64,000 bases of DNA from NCBI RefSeq assembly GCF_040732315.1, contig NZ_CP160388.1, positions 3,624,501 to 3,688,500 of the forward strand, read 5' to 3'. The stretch is from Oryzisolibacter sp. LB2S. Its GTDB lineage: Bacteria > Pseudomonadota > Gammaproteobacteria > Burkholderiales > Burkholderiaceae_C. The first letter of the stretch is position 1. Each line of letters starts with the position of its first letter. A program made the translations under genes and the position numbers. The notes below the pieces were generated by a model. The model made no database searches and had not been told where the DNA came from. It saw only the letters and a list, made by a program, of their open reading frames with translations. Shown here one piece after another: positions 1 through 9,797 of the stretch.

Positions 1-1188
1 TACGCCGACTGGAGCGCCCGCGACGCCGGCGCCCAGGCGGAAAGCCAGTGGCGCGAGCGCTTTGACGCCTATGCCGCCGCCTACCCCGAGCTGGCCGCCG
101 AGCTCACGCGCCGCATGGCCGGCGACCTGCCCAAGCATTTCGCCCAGACCGCTGTGGACGCCGTGGTCGCGGCCCACGCCGCGGGCCAGACCGTGGCCAG
201 CCGCAAGGCCAGCCAGATCGCGCTCGAGGCCTTCACCGCAGCCCTGCCCGAGCTGCTCGGCGGCAGCGCCGACCTGACCGGCTCCAACCTCACCAACACC
301 AAGAGCACGCCCGCGCTGCGCTTTGACGAGGCCGGCGAGGTCGTGCAGGCCGAGGTCACGCTGGGCGAGCAGACCGTGAAGGTCGGCGGGCGCCACATCA
401 ACTACGGCGTGCGCGAGTTCGGCATGGCCGCCATCATGAACGGCATCGCGCTGCATGGCGGCTTCATCCCCTACGGCGGCACCTTCCTGACCTTCAGCGA
501 CTACAGCCGCAACGCCATCCGCATGGCGGCGCTCATGAAGCAGCGCGTGGTGCATGTGTTCACGCACGACAGCATCGGCCTGGGCGAGGACGGCCCCACG
601 CACCAGTCCATCGAGCATGCGGCCAGCCTGCGCCTGATCCCCGGCCTGGACGTCTGGCGCCCGGCCGACACCACCGAGACCGCCGTCGCCTGGAGCGTGG
701 CCCTGTCCAACCGCGACAAGCCCACGGCGCTCTTGCTGAGCCGCCAGAACCTGCCCTATGCGCCCAAGAAGGACCTGGGCGACATCTCGCGCGGCGCCTA
801 CATCCTGTCCGAGCCGGCCGACATCGGCCTGAAGAAGAAGGCCAAGGCCGTCATCATCGCCACCGGCTCCGAGGTGCAGCTGGCGCTGGCCGCGCAAAGG
901 CTGCTGGCCGAGAAAAAAATCCCCGTGCGCGTGGTCTCCATGCCCAGCACCACCACCTTTGACCGCGAGGACGTCAAATACAAGAAGCTGGTGCTGCCTG
1001 CGGGCCTGCCGCGCATCGCGGTGGAGATGGGCGTGACCGACTTCTGGTGGAAGTACGGCTGCGCCGCCGTGGTCGGCATCGACTGCTTCGGCGAGTCGGC
1101 ACCCGCGGGCGTGCTGTTCAAGCATTTCGGCTTCACCGCCGAGAACGTGGCCGACACCGTGCGTGCGGCGCTGGCGCGCAAGCACTGA
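1..1188 (+). CDS. tkt: Transketolase, C-terminal part (5' end outside window)
   Basis: Transketolase transfers two-carbon ketol units between sugar phosphates in the non-oxidative pentose phosphate pathway, using thiamine diphosphate, in the cytoplasm. The frame is open from base 1, so about 395 C-terminal codons of a protein usually near 670 residues are present and no start is visible. The segment covers the pyrimidine-binding domain, with the REFGM stretch carrying the family's catalytic glutamate, the GEDGPTHQ loop, and the C-terminal domain ending near HFGFTAENV. It lies 42 bases upstream of gapA on the same strand, which fits a shared sugar-phosphate transcription unit. Identification is secure; the true start lies to the left. 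Confidence 0.96.
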   Translation, partial: YADWSARDAGAQAESQWRERFDAYAAAYPELAAELTRRMAGDLPKHFAQTAVDAVVAAHAAGQTVASRKASQIALEAFTAALPELLGGSADLTGSNLTNTKSTPALRFDEAGEVVQAEVTLGEQTVKVGGRHINYGVREFGMAAIMNGIALHGGFIPYGGTFLTFSDYSRNAIRMAALMKQRVVHVFTHDSIGLGEDGPTHQSIEHAASLRLIPGLDVWRPADTTETAVAWSVALSNRDKPTALLLSRQNLPYAPKKDLGDISRGAYILSEPADIGLKKKAKAVIIATGSEVQLALAAQRLLAEKKIPVRVVSMPSTTTFDREDVKYKKLVLPAGLPRIAVEMGVTDFWWKYGCAAVVGIDCFGESAPAGVLFKHFGFTAENVADTVRAALARKH

Positions 1189-2232
<1,044 letters not shown>

Positions 2233-2261
2233 GCCAGCACTTCGCTCGACCGCAACAGCAG

Positions 2262-2285
2262 ACGCGCCTTCGGGCGCGTTTTTTT
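2262..2285 (+). terminator. Rho-independent terminator after gapA
   Basis: A 7-bp perfect stem (ACGCGCC/GGCGCGT) closed by a TTCG tetraloop is followed directly by six T residues. It lies 30 bases past the gapA stop and is the cleanest intrinsic terminator in the window. Confidence 0.92.
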
Positions 2286-2293
2286 GTGTCCGC

Positions 2294-2310
2294 CCAAGGG
2301 ACTCCCTTGG
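2294..2310. promoter_or_regulatory. 17-bp perfect palindrome upstream of the aer promoter
   Basis: CCAAGGGA and TCCCTTGG flank a single C, forming a perfect inverted repeat 17 bases upstream of the predicted -35 box. The position suits an operator. The binding protein is unknown, and a role as a weak hairpin after the gapA terminator is also possible. Confidence 0.4.
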
Positions 2311-2327
2311 CATTTATGCAACATTTA

Positions 2328-2355
2328 TTTACATAAGTCGCATGTGTGATAAAAT
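2328..2355 (+). promoter_or_regulatory. Sigma-70-type promoter with extended -10 for aer
   Basis: TTTACA (2328-2333) and TAAAAT (2350-2355) are separated by 16 bases, and TG lies one base before the -10, giving an extended -10. The spot is AT-rich against a GC-rich background and about 95 bases before the start codon. The spacing does not fit the sigma-28 consensus often used by chemoreceptor genes. Confidence 0.55.
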
Positions 2356-2450
2356 CCCCTCTTGACGTCAGGTCAAGGCACGCGGAGAGCCGGACCTGCG
2401 TCACGCAACAGGTTTGCCCCAACTCTCCGTTCACTCATCGGATGCCCGCC

Positions 2451-4091
2451 ATGCGCCTGAACCTTCCCGTCTCGAACCAGGAATACCCGTTTCCGACAGG
2501 ACAGACCCTGGTGTCCACCACCGACACCAAGGGCCGCATCCTGTATTGCAACCCGGCATTCATCGAGGTCAGCGGCTACACCCGCGAGGAGCTGCTGGGC
2601 CAGCCGCACAACATCGTGCGTCACCCCGACATGCCCGAGGAGGCCTACCGCGACATGTGGCAGACCATCGCCAGCGGCAAGCCCTGGTCGGCCCCGGTCA
2701 AGAACCGGCGCAAGAACGGCGACCATTACTGGGTCATGGCAAACGCCACGCCGCTCATGGAGAACGGTCGGGCCGTGGGCTATATGTCGGTGCGCACCGA
2801 GGCCACACGCGCCCAGATCGCCGCGGCCGAGGCGCTCTATGCGCGCATGCGTGACGAGAAGAAGGCTGGACGCCCCGTGCACCGCCTCTCGGAGGGCCGC
2901 GTCGTCAAGGCCGGGTGGGCCGGGCGCCTGGCCGATCTGGCCCGCATGGGGCTCAGCGCCAAGCTCGCCTGCACGCTGCTCGTCCTGCTGGCCGGCAACC
3001 AGGCCATCGCGCTGCTGCCCGCCGATGCGCCCGCATGGAACGCCCTGGCCTGGCTGCTGCGGCTGGGCCTGTTCGGCGCCGCGGGATGGCTGCTGCAGCG
3101 CCAGCTGATCAGTCCCCTCGGGCGCCTGATGACCAACGCCAACCGCCTGGCCGCGGGCGACCTGACGCAGCAGATCGCGCGCACGCGCGGCGACGAGCTC
3201 GGCGCACTGGAGCAGGCCCTCGGGCAGCTCGGCGTGAACCTGCGCTCCATCGTGCGCGATGCGCGCACGCACAGCCAGGGCATGGTGCTGGGCACGCGCG
3301 AGATCGCCCAGGGCAACCTGGACCTGTCGCAGCGCACCGAGACTCAGGCCGGCAACCTGCAGCAGACGGCGTCCGCCATGGAGCAGATCACGGGCACCGT
3401 CGAGCAGACGGCCGAGTCGGCCCGGCAGGCGAGCCAGCTGTCCGCGCAGACCCAGGCCGTCACGGAGCGCAGCCACCGCGCCGTCAACGAGGTGGGCGAG
3501 ACCATGGACGCGATCCAGAAGGCCTCGCAGCGCATCGGCGAGATCACGCAGGTGATCGACTCCATCGCGTTCCAGACCAACATCCTCGCGCTCAATGCTG
3601 CCGTGGAGGCCGCGCGCGCCGGCGAGCATGGGCGCGGCTTTGCCGTCGTGGCCTCTGAGGTCCGCGCCCTCGCACAGCGCAGCGCCCAATCGGCCAAGGA
3701 GATCAAGCAGCTCATCGACGATGCGGCGCACACGGTGCGCGCCGGCCATGAGACCACGCAGGTGGCACGCGAGACCATGACCGAGATGATGGCCAGCGTG
3801 CGCCAGGTCAATGCATTGGTGGACGAAATCAGCCATGCCACGGGCGAGCAGCGCAGTGGCATTGCCCTGGTCAACACCGCCATCGCCGAGCTTGACGGCA
3901 TCACCCAGCAAAACGCAGCCATGGTCGAGCAGATTGCCTCCTCGGCCCAGTCCCTGCAGGGCCTGGCCCATGCCACGAGCGAGTCGGTACAGATCTTCCG
4001 GCTGGAAGGGGACTCCCAGGCCAGCATGCCGGACGCCGTCGTGCTTCGCCGTCAGCACAAGGCCCATGCCTTGCCTGTGCTGGCGCACTAG
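2451..4091 (+). CDS. aer: Aer-type aerotaxis/energy-taxis receptor (PAS-HAMP-MCP signalling domain)
   Basis: This 546-residue chemoreceptor has an N-terminal PAS domain (about residues 10-125) with the Aer-type block [14 protein letters not shown]. With the start at 2451 the R-H-P-D falls at residues 57-60, the numbering of the FAD-contacting residues in E. coli Aer, which supports this start over in-frame starts at 2346 and 2442. A short hydrophobic hairpin (about 172-222) anchors it in the inner membrane. A HAMP-like segment and a methyl-accepting coiled coil follow, with the conserved tip [19 protein letters not shown] near residue 375 that contacts CheA/CheW. No periplasmic domain or CheR-tethering pentapeptide is seen. 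It is likely to sense redox state through bound flavin. A PAS kinase and a c-di-GMP regulator follow. Confidence 0.88.
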   Translation: MRLNLPVSNQEYPFPTGQTLVSTTDTKGRILYCNPAFIEVSGYTREELLGQPHNIVRHPDMPEEAYRDMWQTIASGKPWSAPVKNRRKNGDHYWVMANATPLMENGRAVGYMSVRTEATRAQIAAAEALYARMRDEKKAGRPVHRLSEGRVVKAGWAGRLADLARMGLSAKLACTLLVLLAGNQAIALLPADAPAWNALAWLLRLGLFGAAGWLLQRQLISPLGRLMTNANRLAAGDLTQQIARTRGDELGALEQALGQLGVNLRSIVRDARTHSQGMVLGTREIAQGNLDLSQRTETQAGNLQQTASAMEQITGTVEQTAESARQASQLSAQTQAVTERSHRAVNEVGETMDAIQKASQRIGEITQVIDSIAFQTNILALNAAVEAARAGEHGRGFAVVASEVRALAQRSAQSAKEIKQLIDDAAHTVRAGHETTQVARETMTEMMASVRQVNALVDEISHATGEQRSGIALVNTAIAELDGITQQNAAMVEQIASSAQSLQGLAHATSESVQIFRLEGDSQASMPDAVVLRRQHKAHALPVLAH

Positions 4092-4113
4092 GAACGCAGC
4101 GAAAGACCATTCC

Positions 4114-5136
4114 ATGGACCTGTATCGACAAGTATTTGAGTTCTCGCCCGACGGACTGCTGCTAGTGGCGCAGGACGGACGCATCACCCAGGCCAACAGC
4201 CGCGCCTGCAGCCTGTTTGGCTATGCGCAGGGTGAGCTGAACTCCATGATCATCGAGCAACTGATCCCCAAGCGAGTCATGCATCAGCACGCGGCGCATC
4301 GCCAGCACTATCAGGAGGCACCTCGCGTGCGCTCGATGGGCGCCGGGCTTGCGCTGTTCGGGTTGCGCAAGGACGGCAGCGAGTTCCCTGCCGACGTGAT
4401 GATCAGCCCCTTGCGCAGCAGCGAGGGCCCGGTGACGCTGTGCGTGGTGCGCGACATCAGCGAGCGCAAGCGTGCCGAGCAACTGGTGCTCGCCGCGCTC
4501 AAGGAAAAGGAGGTGCTGCTCAAGGAGATACACCACCGCGTCAAGAACAACCTGGCGGTGATTGCCAGCCTGTTCTCGCTGCAGTCCAACCTGCTGCAGG
4601 ACGAGAGCATGAAGGCCATCCTGCGCGAAAGCCAGGACAGGGTGCGATCCATGGCCCTGGTGCATGAAACCCTTTACAGCCACAACCTGGCGACGGTGGA
4701 CTTTGCCGAATACGTGACCAGCCTGAGCACCCAGCTCATCGGCAGCTACAGCCTGACTGCGGATCAGGTGCGGCTCGAAACCTCACTCGAACCCATTTTG
4801 CTGAGCATCGACATGGCCGTACCGTGCGGATTGATCCTCAACGAACTGATCACCAATGCGCTCAAGCACGGCATGACACCGGGTCAGCAGGGCACGCTGC
4901 AGATCGGCCTGCGTCACAGCGGGCCGGGCCGCATCGAACTGGAGGTGCGTGACAATGGCCGCGGCCTGCCGGCAGATTTCACCCTGTCCGGCGGAACATC
5001 GCTGGGCAAGCGCCTGATCCGCTCCCTGACCAAGCAGATCGACGGGACGGTGGAGTTTGCACCGGCCAGTCCCGGCACGCGCGTGGTGCTGAGTCTGCCG
5101 CTGCCGCACAAATGCACGGCAAAGGAAACCGAATGA
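4114..5136 (+). CDS. PAS-domain sensor histidine kinase, HisKA_2/HWE-like
   Basis: This is a 340-residue soluble kinase with no membrane segment. An N-terminal PAS domain (about 1-120) ends in the usual DISERKRAEQ exit helix. It is followed by the HisKA_2 box EIHHRVKNNLAVIASL, with the candidate phosphoacceptor histidine at 140/141, and a HATPase domain with N-box LILNELITNALKHG and G-box DNGRGLP. Kinases of this class usually pass phosphate to a response regulator encoded nearby. Here the next gene starts inside this gene's stop codon (ATGA overlap) and encodes a REC-PAS-GGDEF-EAL protein, its obvious partner. The start at 4114 follows aer by 22 bases. The signal sensed by the PAS domain cannot be read from sequence. 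Confidence 0.88.
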   Translation: MDLYRQVFEFSPDGLLLVAQDGRITQANSRACSLFGYAQGELNSMIIEQLIPKRVMHQHAAHRQHYQEAPRVRSMGAGLALFGLRKDGSEFPADVMISPLRSSEGPVTLCVVRDISERKRAEQLVLAALKEKEVLLKEIHHRVKNNLAVIASLFSLQSNLLQDESMKAILRESQDRVRSMALVHETLYSHNLATVDFAEYVTSLSTQLIGSYSLTADQVRLETSLEPILLSIDMAVPCGLILNELITNALKHGMTPGQQGTLQIGLRHSGPGRIELEVRDNGRGLPADFTLSGGTSLGKRLIRSLTKQIDGTVEFAPASPGTRVVLSLPLPHKCTAKETE

Positions 5137-7205
5137 GCGGCAGCAATCCACCGCCGCAGAGACTGCTCATCGTCGAGGACGAGGCACTGATTGCCGAGGA
5201 AACGGCCGACCGTCTGACGCGCATGGGCTACGAGGTGCTGGGCATTGCGGACACGGGCGCAGAGGCCATTGCAATGGCGCAGGAGCTGCTGCCCGATGCG
5301 ATACTCATGGACATACGCCTCAAGGGGACAATGAACGGCATCGAGGCTGCGGAACAGATATACCAGAGCCGGCAGATTCCCGTCATCTTTGCCTCTGCGC
5401 ACTCCGACCGCGAAACCCTGCAGCGCGCACAGATCAACGCCCAGTTTGGCTACATCGTGAAGCCGTTTCGCGAGCATGACCTGTTCATGGCGCTGCGCAC
5501 GGCCCTGCACCGCCACAAGGTCGAGGAAAGCCTGCGAACCGCCCGCATCACCCAGGCGGCGATCCTGTCGAGCATCAGCGACTGCGTGGTGGTGGCCGAC
5601 AGGAACGGACGCGTGGGCTTCATGAACCTGCCGGCGGCAGAGCTGCTGGGTTGCCAGACCGGAGAATGCCTGGACAGGCCGCTTGAAGCCGTCATTCCTC
5701 TGATCGAGCCCCAGGGTCGGCAAAGCGTGCAGATCCACAAGGAGCTGCCCAGTGGCTACACCTCCATGTTGAGCAACTGCCAGGGGCGTGAGCTGCACGT
5801 GGAAATTACCGTCACGCCCATTGAAGATGATGTACAGGGCGAGATCGGCACCACCGTCGTGCTCAAGGACGTGACCGAAAAAAAGCGCCAGGGCGACCTG
5901 ATCTGGCACCAGGCCCACTTCGACGAGCTGACAGGCCTGCCCAACCGCAACATGTTTCGCAACCAGTTGCGATCCACGGTCGGCCGCGATAGGCCTGCGG
6001 CACTGCTGCTGCTGGACCTGGACAACTTCAAGGAAGTCAACGACACCCTGGGACATGCCAAGGGCGACGAACTGCTCAAGGCCGTTGCCAAACGCATTCA
6101 AACCTGTGTGCGCCAGGGTGACCTGGTGGCCCGCCTGGGCGGGGACGAGTTCGGCATCATCCTGCCTGGCCTCACGGCATCCGGTCCGATTGCCCTGTTG
6201 GCGACGCGCATCAACGATGAGCTGGCCAAGCCACTGTCACTGGGCGACGTCCAGTTGCACACCCACGCCAGCATCGGGATCGCCGTGTGCCCACACGATG
6301 CCCACGAGATCGGTGACCTGATGAGGTTCGCCGATCAGGCCATGTATGAAGCGAAGTCCGAAGGGCGCAACCGATATGCCCATTTCAGCCCCGACATTCA
6401 GGCCCGACTCACTCGTCGCGCCCTGCTGGTGCGCGACTTGCGCGAAGCGCTGGACAGGCAACAGATGCATGTGCATTTCCAGCCCATCGTCGACCTGCGC
6501 ACCGGCCGCATGGCCAAGGCCGAAGCCCTGCTGCGCTGGTGGCACCCGGACCACGGCATGGTCAGCCCTGCGGAGTTCATTCCCCTGGCGGAAGAGTCGG
6601 GACTGATTCACGAGCTGGGCACCTGGGTGCTTGGCCAGGCCGTGCACGCGGTGGCGCGCATCCACTCACGCACGGGCCGACTGCTGCCCATCAGCGTGAA
6701 CGTGTCAGGCAGACAACTGGCCAGCCCTGGCTTTGGAGCCACTCAGTGGGCAGGCCTGCTGGACGCTGCAGGCCTGCCGCGCAATGCACTGTCGATGGAA
6801 ATCACCGAAAGCACGCTGGTCGAGGACTCGCAACAGGTCAAGCATTGCCTCACGGGCTTCGACAACCATGGCATCGAGGTGGCGCTGGACGACTTTGGCA
6901 CGGGCTTTTCTTCGCTGGCCTACCTCAAGCGGTTTGACATCGACTACCTGAAGATCGACGCCTCCTTCGTGCGCAGCCTGGAGAGGGACGACGACGACCA
7001 GGCCATCCTCGAAGCCATCATCGTGATGGCCCACAAGCTCGGCATACAGACCATCGCCGAGGGCGTGGAGACAACGGCACAGCGCGACCTGCTGAAGACC
7101 CTGGACTGCGACCTGGCACAGGGCTATCTCTTCTCCAAAGCAGTGCCGCTGCCGGAGTTCGAGCGGCTGTTGTGTGCGGACAGCGAATCCCGTCCAGCAC
7201 AGTAG
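5133..7205 (+). CDS. Response regulator with PAS, GGDEF and EAL domains (c-di-GMP turnover)
   Basis: This 690-residue protein has a receiver domain with phosphoacceptor Asp60 (LMDIRL), a PAS domain (about 140-265), a GGDEF domain and an EAL domain. The cyclase motif GGDEF is intact at residues 336-340, and an RxxD inhibitory site (RQGD) lies five residues before it, so product inhibition is expected. The EAL domain keeps EALLRW at 464, SVNVSG, MEITES, LDDFGTGFSSL and AEGVET, so phosphodiesterase activity is also predicted. The ATG at 5133 is preferred over the in-frame ATG at 5112 because AAAGGAAA precedes it and it overlaps the kinase stop. Phosphorylation by that kinase would set the balance of c-di-GMP synthesis and breakdown. 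Confidence 0.92.
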   Translation: MSGSNPPPQRLLIVEDEALIAEETADRLTRMGYEVLGIADTGAEAIAMAQELLPDAILMDIRLKGTMNGIEAAEQIYQSRQIPVIFASAHSDRETLQRAQINAQFGYIVKPFREHDLFMALRTALHRHKVEESLRTARITQAAILSSISDCVVVADRNGRVGFMNLPAAELLGCQTGECLDRPLEAVIPLIEPQGRQSVQIHKELPSGYTSMLSNCQGRELHVEITVTPIEDDVQGEIGTTVVLKDVTEKKRQGDLIWHQAHFDELTGLPNRNMFRNQLRSTVGRDRPAALLLLDLDNFKEVNDTLGHAKGDELLKAVAKRIQTCVRQGDLVARLGGDEFGIILPGLTASGPIALLATRINDELAKPLSLGDVQLHTHASIGIAVCPHDAHEIGDLMRFADQAMYEAKSEGRNRYAHFSPDIQARLTRRALLVRDLREALDRQQMHVHFQPIVDLRTGRMAKAEALLRWWHPDHGMVSPAEFIPLAEESGLIHELGTWVLGQAVHAVARIHSRTGRLLPISVNVSGRQLASPGFGATQWAGLLDAAGLPRNALSMEITESTLVEDSQQVKHCLTGFDNHGIEVALDDFGTGFSSLAYLKRFDIDYLKIDASFVRSLERDDDDQAILEAIIVMAHKLGIQTIAEGVETTAQRDLLKTLDCDLAQGYLFSKAVPLPEFERLLCADSESRPAQ

Positions 7206-7251
7206 GCAGGCGCCTGGCCACCAGAAGGCAGCATGGCGCCCCAGAAAGAAC

Positions 7252-7274
7252 AACAGGCGCCCGAGGCGCCTGTT
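7252..7274 (-). terminator. Hairpin terminator after the HPF-like gene
   Basis: A 10-bp perfect stem, AACAGGCGCC with GGCGCCTGTT, has a 3-base loop. Read on the minus strand it is followed by GTTCTTTCT, a broken T tract. It lies 21 bases past the stop of the minus-strand HPF-like gene and between convergent genes. Confidence 0.65.
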
Positions 7275-7295
7275 CTCATGGTCCCCGGCGGGGCG

Positions 7296-7640
7296 TCACT
7301 CAGCCGTGCGAATGGTCTCGCGCCCCTGGCGGTCCTTGGCGCGCGTGATGTCGTCGCCGAGCGAGCGCACCAGCTTGTCGAGCGCGCCGGCCACGCAATC
7401 GGCCACCTTGGCGGCCTCGGCGGTGGCGGCCACGGGCTGGCGGCCATTGGGGCGGGCCTCGATCACGCAGCGCTTGTCGGCCACGCCGGACTTGCCCGCG
7501 TCCACGTCGGACAGGAACACCTCGACACGCGTCACATGGTCGCGAAAGCGGGCCAGCTTGGTGGCGACCTCCTCCTGCGCCCAGTGGATCAGCGATTCAC
7601 CGCCCTGGATATGGTCGTTGGTGTGTACCTGAACTTGCAT
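7296..7640 (-). CDS. HPF/RaiA-family ribosome-associated protein
   Basis: This 114-residue protein resembles the short hibernation-promoting factor/RaiA family, which binds the 30S subunit in stationary phase and blocks translation. The sequence has the expected pattern: an N-terminal strand (MQVQVHTNDHI), a helix with WAQEEVATKLARF, a strand RVEVFLSDVDAG, then CVIEARPNG and a C-terminal helix. It lacks the long-form C-terminal dimerisation domain. The gene is divergent from the PuuD-like gene and convergent with the GGDEF-EAL gene. Similarity is moderate, so the family is fairly sure but the exact paralogue is not. Confidence 0.75.
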   Translation of the reverse strand: MQVQVHTNDHIQGGESLIHWAQEEVATKLARFRDHVTRVEVFLSDVDAGKSGVADKRCVIEARPNGRQPVAATAEAAKVADCVAGALDKLVRSLGDDITRAKDRQGRETIRTAE

Positions 7641-7809
7641 GGTTTTCCTCCTGTTGAAGCCGGGCCCTGTGCCCGTGCCTTGCCCACATCATGCACCAGG
7701 CGGGGCGGGCCGGCTTGATACCCGTCAATTTATGTGCGTCGGCGCTGGTGTCTCCCCGCGGCAACGCGCGCGTGCAGACAGGCCGGCGCGGCAGTGCTAC
7801 AACTGCTGC

Positions 7810-8694
7810 ATGTCCGCCCTGCATCCCACGCCCCCGCGTCTGAAGATCGGCCTGTCGGCCTGCTTCTCGCATGCCGACCCGGGCCGCTCGCTGTTCACCA
7901 ACAAGACGCTGCAGTATGTGGAGCAGTCGATTGCGCACTGGATCATGTCGTCGGGCGCGCTCGTGGTCATGGTGCCCTGCCCCACGGGCGAGACGGCGCG
8001 CGGCGACGTCTCGCTCAAGCATTACGCCGAATGGCTCGACGGCGTGGTCATGCATGGCGGCGCCGACGTCTGGCCCGGCAGCTATGGCGAGATGCCGCTG
8101 CAGGCCGAGTGGATGGGCGACCGCGTGCGCGACCTGTATGACCTGGCCGTGGTCGAGGCCTTCGAGCAGGCGGGCAAGCCCATCTTCGGCGTCTGCCGCG
8201 GGCTGCAGCTCATCAACGTGGCCTTCGGCGGCACGCTCTACCAGGACATAGAGACCCAGCACCCCGGCGCCATGCAGCACCGCAACCCCAGCACCTACGA
8301 CCAGCATGTGCACGAGGTGGACATCGTGCCCGGCTCGCATCTGGCGCGGCTCTACCCGGGCTGCACGCGCACCACGGTCAACAGCATCCACCACCAGGGC
8401 ATCAAGAACCTGGCGCCGGGCTTCGACATCGAGGCCTGGAGCTACCCCGACGCCGTGCCCGAGGCCATACGCCGCAGCGCCGGCCGCGGGCGCGGCTACA
8501 TCGCGGCCACGCAATGGCACCCGGAATTCCGCTCGCGCGAGGGCGTGACGCTGGACGCCACGCCGCTGCTGCAGGACTTCCTGGCCGCCTGCGAGCAGGC
8601 CCGCCTGCGCCCGCGCCCCGGCCACAGCCCGCTGCAGATCCGCGACCGGGCCGAGCGCCTGATGCGCCGTGCGCTGCTGCGGCTCAAGAGATAA
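7810..8694 (+). CDS. Class I glutamine amidotransferase-like hydrolase (PuuD/peptidase C26 family)
   Basis: This is a 294-residue protein of the gamma-glutamyl-gamma-aminobutyrate hydrolase type, which cleaves gamma-glutamyl amides in polyamine breakdown. GVCRGLQLINVAFGG carries the nucleophile Cys129, and TQWHPEF supplies the histidine and glutamate of the triad. HGGADVWPGSYG matches the family's N-terminal loop. The ATG at 7810 gives the normal family length; longer in-frame starts add low-complexity sequence. No other putrescine genes are nearby, so the substrate is uncertain. A dispersed repeat copy begins at its stop codon. Confidence 0.85.
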   Translation: MSALHPTPPRLKIGLSACFSHADPGRSLFTNKTLQYVEQSIAHWIMSSGALVVMVPCPTGETARGDVSLKHYAEWLDGVVMHGGADVWPGSYGEMPLQAEWMGDRVRDLYDLAVVEAFEQAGKPIFGVCRGLQLINVAFGGTLYQDIETQHPGAMQHRNPSTYDQHVHEVDIVPGSHLARLYPGCTRTTVNSIHHQGIKNLAPGFDIEAWSYPDAVPEAIRRSAGRGRGYIAATQWHPEFRSREGVTLDATPLLQDFLAACEQARLRPRPGHSPLQIRDRAERLMRRALLRLKR

Positions 8695-8746
8695 AAACGG
8701 CTCCAGCGCCCTGCGGGCGGGCGCTGGCAGCTATCAAAACAGAAGT
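8692..8746. repeat. Dispersed ~55 bp palindromic repeat, copy A
   Basis: On the minus strand the element reads TTTTGATAGCTGCCAGCGC, a short spacer, then GCGCTGGAGCCGTTTTT. It begins at the stop codon of the PuuD-like gene and fills the space between two convergent genes, where it could work as a bidirectional terminator. Confidence 0.8.
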
Positions 8747-8748
8747 AA

Positions 8749-9222
8749 TCAGTGATGATGGCCATGGCCGCCATGCACATGGCGGTGGGCGATCTCCTCG
8801 GCCGTGGCGGCGCGCACCTCGGTCACCTTGCAGGCAAAGCGCAGCGCCTGGCCGGCCAGCGGGTGGTTGCCGTCGAGATGCACCTCGGGCCCCTTGATCT
8901 TGACCACGTAGAACATCTGCGGCCGGCCGTCGGCACCCGGGCCCTGCAGCTGGCCGCCGACCTTGACGCCGGGCGGAAACTCGCTCTTGGGGATGGTGCG
9001 CACCAGGGATTCGTCGCGCGCGCCGAAGGCGTCCTCCACGGCCAGATCCACCGTGGCCGCATGGCCCGCGGCCTGGCCCTCGAGCGCGGCCTCGACCTTG
9101 GGGAAGATGTTCTCGTAGCCGCCATGCAGATAGGCCACATGGCCCGAGTCGAGCGGCCGGCCCGTGGCCGGGTCGGTGATCTTGTAGCTGATGGTGACGG
9201 CGGTGTCTTTGGTGATGTGCAT
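8749..9222 (-). CDS. SlyD-like FKBP-type peptidyl-prolyl cis-trans isomerase
   Basis: This 157-residue protein has the SlyD/FkpB fold order: an FKBP half (about 1-65, with PLDSGHVAYLHGGYENIFP), an inserted insert-in-flap domain, and the return LDGNHPLAGQALRFACKV typical of the family. It would act as a cytoplasmic prolyl isomerase and chaperone. The C-terminus ends in a short histidine-rich tail (HRHVHGGHGHHH), a likely metal site as in SlyD. The ATG at 9222 gives the family N-terminus MHITKDTAVTISYK; longer in-frame versions run antisense-type sequence. It is the last gene of the leftward block but is probably transcribed apart from the secretion genes. Confidence 0.92.
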   Translation of the reverse strand: MHITKDTAVTISYKITDPATGRPLDSGHVAYLHGGYENIFPKVEAALEGQAAGHAATVDLAVEDAFGARDESLVRTIPKSEFPPGVKVGGQLQGPGADGRPQMFYVVKIKGPEVHLDGNHPLAGQALRFACKVTEVRAATAEEIAHRHVHGGHGHHH

Positions 9223-9304
9223 GGCAGGGTTTGCGGTGATGGCCCCGGTGCGGGGCGAAGCCCGCCATTGTCCCGCATATGGCCAGCGCCAGGCCGGGGG
9301 CGCC

Positions 9305-9757
9305 TCAGCGCGCCGCGGCCACCAGCTCCTGGCATTGCCGGCGGCGCCAGACCGTCTCGCGCACGGCAGAGGTGGCGGCGTCGAAGACCACCTTGTACTG
9401 GCAGACCAGGTAGTTCGTGGACTGCGGCATGCGGAACTTGAAGTTGTAGTCCCATTCGCGGCCACGCGCGCCATCCTGCTCCTGCAGCGGCTGGCCCAGG
9501 GCCTGGCGCACCTGCTCGGGCGTGAGCCCGGCGGTGATCCGGCGCAGCTGCACGGGCTCGGAGACGACGCCGTCGCGCACGAACGGGTCCCTGAAGTCGG
9601 GCCGGTCGATCGAGACATCGCTGAACTTGAGCTCGTCGCGGTTGCTCACCGGGTCCACCGGGTTGTTGTGGCCGATCGCGACACAGCCCGCCGTCAGCAG
9701 GGCCGCGCCGACCATGGGGGCGGCAGAAGCGAGAGAAGGAACGCGGAGGGAATGCAT
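9305..9757 (-). CDS. Outer-membrane lipoprotein, SmpA/OmlA (BamE)-like
   Basis: This 150-residue lipoprotein has a signal peptide ending in the lipobox LTAGC. The mature part contains the SmpA/OmlA-like signature: LTPEQVRQALGQPLQEQD followed by WDYNFKF. Small BamE-like proteins sit in the outer membrane. The start at 9757 is supported by TGAGGA 8-10 bases upstream; a start at 9796 would put charged residues before the signal. It follows the T1SS fusion-protein gene by 40 bases on the same strand, so a role in assembling or surface-retaining the adhesin is possible, but this is inferred from position only. The true bamE is likely to be elsewhere. Confidence 0.75.
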   Translation of the reverse strand: MHSLRVPSLASAAPMVGAALLTAGCVAIGHNNPVDPVSNRDELKFSDVSIDRPDFRDPFVRDGVVSEPVQLRRITAGLTPEQVRQALGQPLQEQDGARGREWDYNFKFRMPQSTNYLVCQYKVVFDAATSAVRETVWRRRQCQELVAAAR

Positions 9758-9797
9758 GGCAGGGGTCCTCATGGAAAAGGTGGGTGAATGCGGCATC

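Noticed and set aside
2328..2360. Sigma-28 flagellar promoter for aer
   Set aside because: TAAG and GATAA are only 10 bases apart, well short of the sigma-28 layout; an extended -10 sigma-70 promoter fits better.
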